In this document: positions 59,101 through 64,000 of the stretch, in pieces
Layout: each line of letters starts with the position of its first letter
Position numbering within the stretch: position 1 is the stretch's first letter
From: Telmatactis stephensoni
Taxonomy: Eukaryota; Cnidaria; Anthozoa; Actiniaria; Isophelliidae
NCBI GenBank assembly: GCA_029948255.1
Contig: JALIZF010001795.1
Coordinates: 186,001 to 250,000, forward strand
Length of the DNA stretch: 64,000 nucleotides
Direction: 5' to 3'
The notes under the pieces: generated by a model
What the model was told of the DNA's origin: nothing
The model's input: only the letters and a program-made list of their open reading frames with translations
Database searches by the model: none
Position numbers and translations under genes: made by a program

Positions 59101-60229
59101 CATGACCACCAACGAATTACGTGCCTCAGGATTCTGGATCGTTGGATGTTCCTCAGCTGTCTCCGAAATAATACACAACTGTAGCCTCTGTAGAAAGATC
59201 AGAGCCAACGTCCAGAACCAAAAGATGGCTGACCTACCACAAGATCGCCTTCAAGACTCACCACCATTCACTTATTGCGGAGTAGACTATGGCTAGACCA
59301 TGGCTTGTCAAAGTAGGACGCAAGGAAGTCAAGAGATACGGAGTACTCTTTACCTGCATGACCTCCAGAGCCATACATCTGGAAGTGGCCCACTCTCTCG
59401 AAACAGATTCATTTATTAACGCCCTACGTCGCTTCATTTGCAGACGAGGCCCTGTGCGCCAACTGGAGCAACCAACGAACTCAAGAAAGCGCTGTTAGAG
59501 ATGAATCAAAAACAGGTGGCCACAGAAATGCTTAAACTCAACTGTGACTGGGTTGAGACTAAGTTCAATGTCCCTTCTGCCAGTCACATGGGTGGAGTCT
59601 GGGAACGACAGATCAAGAGTGTCCGCAGCGTGCTGTCAGCTTTACTTCAAAAGAACGGTAACCAGCTGAGTGATGAAGCCCTGACTACATTCATGTGCGA
59701 AGCAGAATCCATAGTAAACAGTCGTCCTCTAACCACAGACAACTTAACCTCTGCAGACTCGTTGGAGCCACTTACGCCAAATCACCTACTATCGATGAAA
59801 ACCAAGACAGTCCTCCCTCCTCCGGGCGTCTTCCAAAGTGCAGACCGATATTCACGAAAGATGTGGCGTAGAGTTCAACATTTGAGCAATGAATTCTGGT
59901 GTCGCTGGAAGAAAGAATTCTTACACTCCCTCCAACAGCGAAGTAAGTGGTCTCGATCAAGAAGAAACCTACAACCAGGCGACATTGTCATCATCAAAGA
60001 AGAGGACTCTCCTTGCAACACGTGGAAACTCGCACGAGTTACCGATGCCTACAGGGACGACGATGGCTTGGTGCGCAAGGTGAAACTACTGGTAGGCGAC
60101 CACAATCTGAACAAGGACGGGAGCAGGACGAAACATCTTACCACTCTAGAAAGACCCATCCACAAGCTTGTACTTCTCCTTGGAAGCAACGATGACGGAA
60201 GACCGGGAATCCCCATCGAGGAGCCTTAA
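56130..60229 (+). pseudogene. BEL-3 pol (protease-RT-RNase H-integrase), disrupted
   Basis: The protease has YAILDDQSDVCFV at 56197. RT motif A is ACDIEGMFHQV (57270), motif YVDD is in NFYVDDGLKSV (57515), and the connection block is VSSIYDPLGLAAPF. RNase H has HHFSDACNEGY (58050), VPRLELAAAV, FWTDSMVVKAY and DNPADDALRG (58410). A TGA at 58706 interrupts the link to integrase. The zinc region has HYHNKCDHQGRG and CSLCRK. The first integrase Asp is in YCGVDYG (59284), next to a frameshift. The second Asp segment (RSD.GTNF type) is deleted at about 59460. The Glu is present in GGVWERQIKSV (59598). The stop is at 60227-60229. Confidence 0.9.
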
Positions 60230-60581
60230 GCGGATCAAACAAGAAAGCTGAGGAGTGCGATACTCACAGCACAGACAAACAGACCCAAACCTGAGGAGCG
60301 AGATGCTCACAGAAAGAAACAGAATGAACACTAACGAACATTACATCATGCACATATAGCATATTTAGCCTTAACTAGTCAATAGAATTTAATAATATGA
60401 TTCGTAAATTGATCAGTTCAATTTAGGGGAGCCATGTTACTGCTGGCGTCACGCAACGCCTTAACTACGTTAAGCGCACTTGTGTTCACCCGGCTTTTAG
60501 TTAAGTAAACGTAATATGATCACTTAGCGTCAGTTTTCATCTTTGTCTTGAACGAGAAAGAACTGTTGTCAATGCCGCGAA

Positions 60582-60945
60582 TGTTGGAACATATAATCTC
60601 TTATTTTCAATGATTTCATCGTAATAATCAGGTATAGCAAATCATCTATTGTTAGAATATTGATCTCTGTGTAATTTGTACAATTATGTATTTCCATGTA
60701 CCATTTAGCATACTATTGTTGATTGTAAGATAATCTCATGTAATCGCCAGTTAGTGTATATGTAATTCACGGTTAAACATAGAATAATTTAGGATACCGT
60801 TTACCAATGTAACCAATGTAAGTGCCTTACTTAGTTGATTTACATGGTCACTGATTGTATTTCAGTCGAAATCACATAATCGTGACACTAGAGGATTTGT
60901 TTGTGTTACTTGAGTGAGTCCGGCACGTCGCTACGCTGCCATAAC
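60582..60945 (+). repeat. BEL-3 3' LTR (364 bp)
   Basis: Starts TGTTGGAACATATAATC and ends GCTGCCATAACA. It matches the 5' LTR except for the indels described there. Confidence 0.88.
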
Positions 60946-61990
60946 ACCAGTTGTTATCCACAATTATTCAAAGTAAACATAAATGCAGTACTTCATGATT
61001 GTAAGTATGAAGAGAAAGCAATCAATACATACAATGTAAGCAATTCATAAAGATTATTATCAATATTATTGACAAACAAAATCCCTGGTTGCATGCCACT
61101 CCTGATTTTGTGTGTACATGTTCTTGTTGTGGCTGGGTGTGGGGAGGTTAAATGCCCATACACCATTAAAAACAATGACTTTGATAGCTATGTTCAAAAA
61201 AAAAAGCTCTTGACTGGAGAATGTTGATGGCAAGTTTCACACCGAGAGAACCCATAGATATTAATATCAAGTTCAGCAACAGCTTCACATAACTGGACAG
61301 AAATACTGTGACTTTGTTGTTTTTGCTACAGATAGCAACAATTCAATGTTCTTTTTGGAAAGAATCTTACCTGATCCACTTCACTGGGAAGCTGTAGTTC
61401 CCAAGGTAACAAAGGTTTGAAGAATATGTGTTCTACCTGAAATTGTGGGCAGATGGTACACAAGAAAACAACACCTTGCTACTCTTGCTCCTGCAAAGAG
61501 TTCTAAGGGGGTTTGTTATTGTAACAGGCATACCCAAGAACACACGGTTTGTTGCAGCAATCCAAAAATGCCAAATTATGGAGTTTTATTATTCATGTCT
61601 ACAGATGTTGGAACCTATTCCTAATGTCTGGTATTACCCTACCTTTCATGTCTTAGCAGAGTTTCAAAAACCAAAAAGCATTTGTCTACGGCGTTTAGGA
61701 ATTTTCGTCCAAGATTAGTTTTCATGTTGGAGTTCCAGGGAGGAAAAAAAACAGTTGAGCACTGTAAAGAATGAGTTTTCAAGTGAAAGACGTTGGATAC
61801 TCAACCAACAACATACCACTGGCACTACCGATGACAATGCAAAATGTCCAGGGTAATAAATATATTACCCCACATTGTAGATACCGTTATGTTCTGTGCA
61901 AAGCAACAAATTTCCTTGCATGGGCATCGGTATAATAATAAAGATTTCGCTGAAGCACCAAAGGAAATAAAGGTAATTTCCCATCTTACG
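60946..61990. other. Spacer with one unassigned open frame
   Basis: The frame 61428-61718 (96 residues, phrase RGFVIVTGIPKNTRFVAAIQ) has protein-like composition, but I recognise no domain. The rest is AT-rich. Confidence 0.3.
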
Positions 61991-61995
61991 TCTTC

Positions 61996-62316
61996 TTGCA
62001 GAAAACAACCCTAAAATTTAAAAAACATCTAACATCGGGACCAAAAAATGCACACTACACAAATAAAACTATACTGTGGGGGCGGTCAGTCGTAGACATT
62101 AGAATTTTTAAAAGGTTTGGAACTGACCTAAAAAAAAATTCTAACCGGAAGAAACATTTATTTTTGGAGTCGTGGCATTCCACTGGGGACTCAAATTCAA
62201 TTAATGAACACATAGACTTCCCAAGGGTTTACAAATCTTTTGTGGTAAATTCAAATTTATCATCACAAGCTCTTGCAAGCAATCATTATAGTTCTGAAGA
62301 AGGCTACAGCGAGTAA
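61996..62316 (+). pseudogene. Penelope-like element: C-terminal end
   Basis: The phrases RKKHLFLESWHSTGDSNSIN and EHIDFPRVYKSFV resemble the linker at the end of Penelope-type pol proteins (K.FLE.WH....N..N.H..FP..Y). It is followed at once by a ribozyme-like core (62294-62322), as expected for these elements. The inverted pair TTTGGAACTGACCTAAAAA (62117) and TTTTTAGGTCAGTTCCAAA (62354) brackets the end. Confidence 0.55.
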
Positions 62317-62322
62317 CCGAAA
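62294..62322 (+). ncRNA. Hammerhead-ribozyme-like core at a Penelope-like 3' end
   Basis: CTGAAGA (62294-62300), stem II GGCTAC/GTAACC with one mismatch and a 5-nt loop, then GAAA (62319-62322). It has the same layout as the core at 31604. Its place just after a Penelope-like coding end fits what is known of that group. Confidence 0.42.
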
Positions 62323-62339
62323 ATTCAGCCGTTTTAAAG

Positions 62340-62750
62340 TTTTAACTTTAATTTTTAGGTCAGTTCCAAACCTTTTAAAACTTCTAACAAATAAAACTGT
62401 TCAAATGAAATTATTATTTAAGTTATGTCTGATTTCACTTGAGAGTATTTCAGACATTGCCTTGAAAAAAAATAAACACTTTGCATTGATTGCCGATGAA
62501 ACAACACCTCAGGGATGTGAGGTACAGTCAGTATGTCTCCAAGTGCTTGACTTCATTTTCGATCCATCCAGTCGTGTACAGTGTGAGGTGTTGTTAGATC
62601 TGTGTGACCTGCCTAGAACTACCAGTCAGCTAAAACCAGCACAATATGGGACAGATTACAAAGACATAAGATCGACATAGCAATGTGTCATGGTCAGGCA
62701 TATGACACAACTGCGTCCATGAGCTCTGACAAGAAGGGAGAAATCGGTAA
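62340..62750 (+). pseudogene. hAT-like transposase fragment (DUF4371-type)
   Basis: Contains FALIADETTPQGCEVQSVCL (62481), matching the ADETT motif with the catalytic Asp of hAT-derived transposases (ZMYM/DUF4371 type). After a shift it continues with AMCHGQAYDTTASMSSDKKG (62680-62740), the 'CRGQ.YDGA..MSG' motif. A GTAAGT donor follows. Only the N-terminal part of the nuclease is present. Confidence 0.7.
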
Positions 62751-62892
62751 GTACACATCAGATGCAGAGTATCAAGGTTGCATTCTTTAAATCTAGTGAT
62801 ATTTCACGCTTGTTAGTTAAAATCAGTTCAGAATATCATGGATAGTTGCCATGAATTGTGCAGTTTCTTTAACAATTTTTCCAAACAACAGA

Positions 62893-62921
62893 GCTATATA
62901 TATATATATATATATATATAG
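62893..62921. repeat. (TA)n microsatellite
   Basis: About 13 TA repeats in a row. Confidence 0.95.
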
Positions 62922-63038
62922 AATTTGATCCAGTATTTTGTCATACATACAGTGATATATCAACAACCCCTTTTCTTATTCATGGCTAACATCTAAGACT
63001 CTTAATTTCTATTAAGACTCTTAATCTCTATTTTATTA

Positions 63039-63143
63039 GTTTAGAAAAGTCCACACTCATTCTGTCCAAACAAGTTTCGTATCTTGGCTTTGTGTGCTAC
63101 TCTAAAAAGCAAGCCTTCACTTTGTTGTCTCACAAAAAACAGA
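63039..63143 (+). pseudogene. DIRS-like reverse transcriptase scrap
   Basis: LEKSTLILSKQVSYLGFVCY followed by Lys-rich sequence resembles the 'K S ... P .Q.. YLGF.I.S' motif after the catalytic core in DIRS/Ngaro reverse transcriptases. It is 35 residues only, so the call is tentative. Confidence 0.45.
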
Positions 63144-63144
63144 A

Positions 63145-64000
63145 GTCTAGGGGCTGATCTTTTATTACATCACAGGGGGGGGGGGTAGTGTTTTTATGGG
63201 GGGTACATTTTTGAAAAACTCTCAAACCTGATGCAAAGGTCAACAAGTTAACCAATGAATGATGCAATGTACAGCCTGCGCCTAACGTACACCATAGTTT
63301 TACCAGATTTGTGTCCACAATGATTCTGGTGGCCTCTTCTTCTCTTACTGCATGCACATCACAACACATGTTAGCTGCTAAAGGGTCCATCGGACCACTC
63401 CTCACCCCTTCCAAGGAGGGACTTACTGACCGTTTGCCAATCCCTTGGGATTTTGGATCTTTCGCATCTCTACGATAAGATAGATCTAGCCTTAGAAGCT
63501 ACAACCAGCCTTCTTGCACTCAGCTACGACAGTGTAGTAATGTATTGGCACAAGCACTTTGTGACATGCATTTGACTGATAATCAGTTCAATCAACAGCT
63601 GTCCACCTACAAATCCTCCAGTTGGTTCTGTAAGTCTTGTTCAAGCAAGTTCAGCCCAAACCAGAAACAAGACTTTAACAATGTTCAATGCCTGTACAGT
63701 CGGAAACATTTATATAACTTACCATTCTTGAAGAACTCTTTTTAAATCGGACTTTTATGACCATAGTTTCACTATACATAGTGCAAAAATCCTCCATTGA
63801 ACATTCTTTTTATCAAATATTCAATTAACGATAGTTGTCACAATTTTTCACTCACGTTTTCTGAAATGCTCGATTTTTTAACTGATGGTATGGCAAATCT
63901 GATTGGTCAAATTGTAATAGTTTGGAGAATTTTACTTTTGATCAGCCTTCAACCAGCCTTCTTGCACTCAGCTACGAAGTATAGTAATGTCTTGGCACAA
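63145..64000. other. Right-edge stretch, no supported gene
   Basis: A G run at about 63174, then unassigned sequence. Two copies of a CAGCCTTCTTGCACTCAGCTACGA block (about 63505 and 63953) suggest a repeat continuing past the edge. Confidence 0.45.

Larger units (their letters stand above)
53591..60945 (+). mobile_element. BEL/Pao retrotransposon, copy 3 (both LTRs)
   Basis: Two LTRs flank gag and pol in standard order. The LTRs share most of about 300 bp but differ by two indels (31 bp missing in the left one, about 25 bp missing in the right one) and several substitutions, so it is clearly older than BEL-1. The coding region is long and well preserved in places (an 854-codon open pol stretch), but contains frameshifts, a TGA and a deletion in integrase. 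I see no target-site duplication. Confidence 0.93.

Overview
This window is animal nuclear DNA. Protein signal is split by GT..AG introns, the background is AT-rich, and nearly every recognisable coding block belongs to a transposable element or a degraded multi-copy gene family. The mix (three BEL/Pao elements, a Ty3/Gypsy end, several CR1/L2-type non-LTR pieces, Penelope-like, DIRS-like, hAT-like and THAP-transposase remnants, a tRNA-derived SINE and many MITEs), plus several uncharacterised protein families that I associate with corals and sea anemones, suggests a cnidarian, most likely an anthozoan. This assignment is an inference; no rRNA, mitochondrial or single-copy marker gene is present to prove it.

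Layout. 1-2.8 kb: exon-like fragments resembling the SAMD3-like family, then a long G run. 2.8-8.8 kb: BEL-1, the youngest large element; its two LTRs look identical over 149 bp, it has a primer-binding site matching the 3' end of tRNA-Tyr, and it carries only a few disabling lesions. 9-10.1 kb: a long-inverted-repeat element, a MITE and a GATCAGG-rich low-complexity tract. 10.36-12.1 kb: the best ordinary gene in the window, a five-exon gene for a 237-aa protein of unknown function with consistent splice phases; a MITE with a 9-bp target-site duplication lies in its third intron. 12.8-13.8 kb: a 993-bp TTAA-flanked element with long terminal inverted repeats. 14.1-17.6 kb: a broken ankyrin-containing multi-copy gene and a probable last exon. 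19.4-25.2 kb: a PIF1-like helicase C-terminus, a non-LTR reverse transcriptase, an RPA-like OB-fold gene whose 3' end grades into three 285-bp tandem repeats, and the 3' end of another non-LTR element.

26.7-33 kb: MITEs, short tandem repeats, a two-exon integrase-like HTH pseudogene whose intron holds opposing non-LTR insertions, a cluster of inverted-repeat elements and a hammerhead-ribozyme-like core. 33-34.7 kb: the 3' end of a Gypsy element with its LTR. 34.7-37.3 kb: a composite pseudogene with a DUF6589-like region, a RING-like zinc finger and a region resembling a papain-type cysteine protease. 39.1-40 kb: a THAP-domain DDE transposase remnant cut off by BEL-2 (40-46 kb), which is followed by a tRNA-derived SINE. 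50.5-52.6 kb: a SAP-containing uncharacterised family. 53.6-60.9 kb: BEL-3, with both LTRs. 62-63.1 kb: Penelope-like, hAT-like and DIRS-like remnants.

The genes do not form one pathway. They record successive insertion and decay. The most promising material for undescribed biology is the DUF6589-like/RING-like/protease-like composite, the SAP/WHDHS family and the five-exon gene. Many coding calls rest on my reading of motifs, not on database searches.
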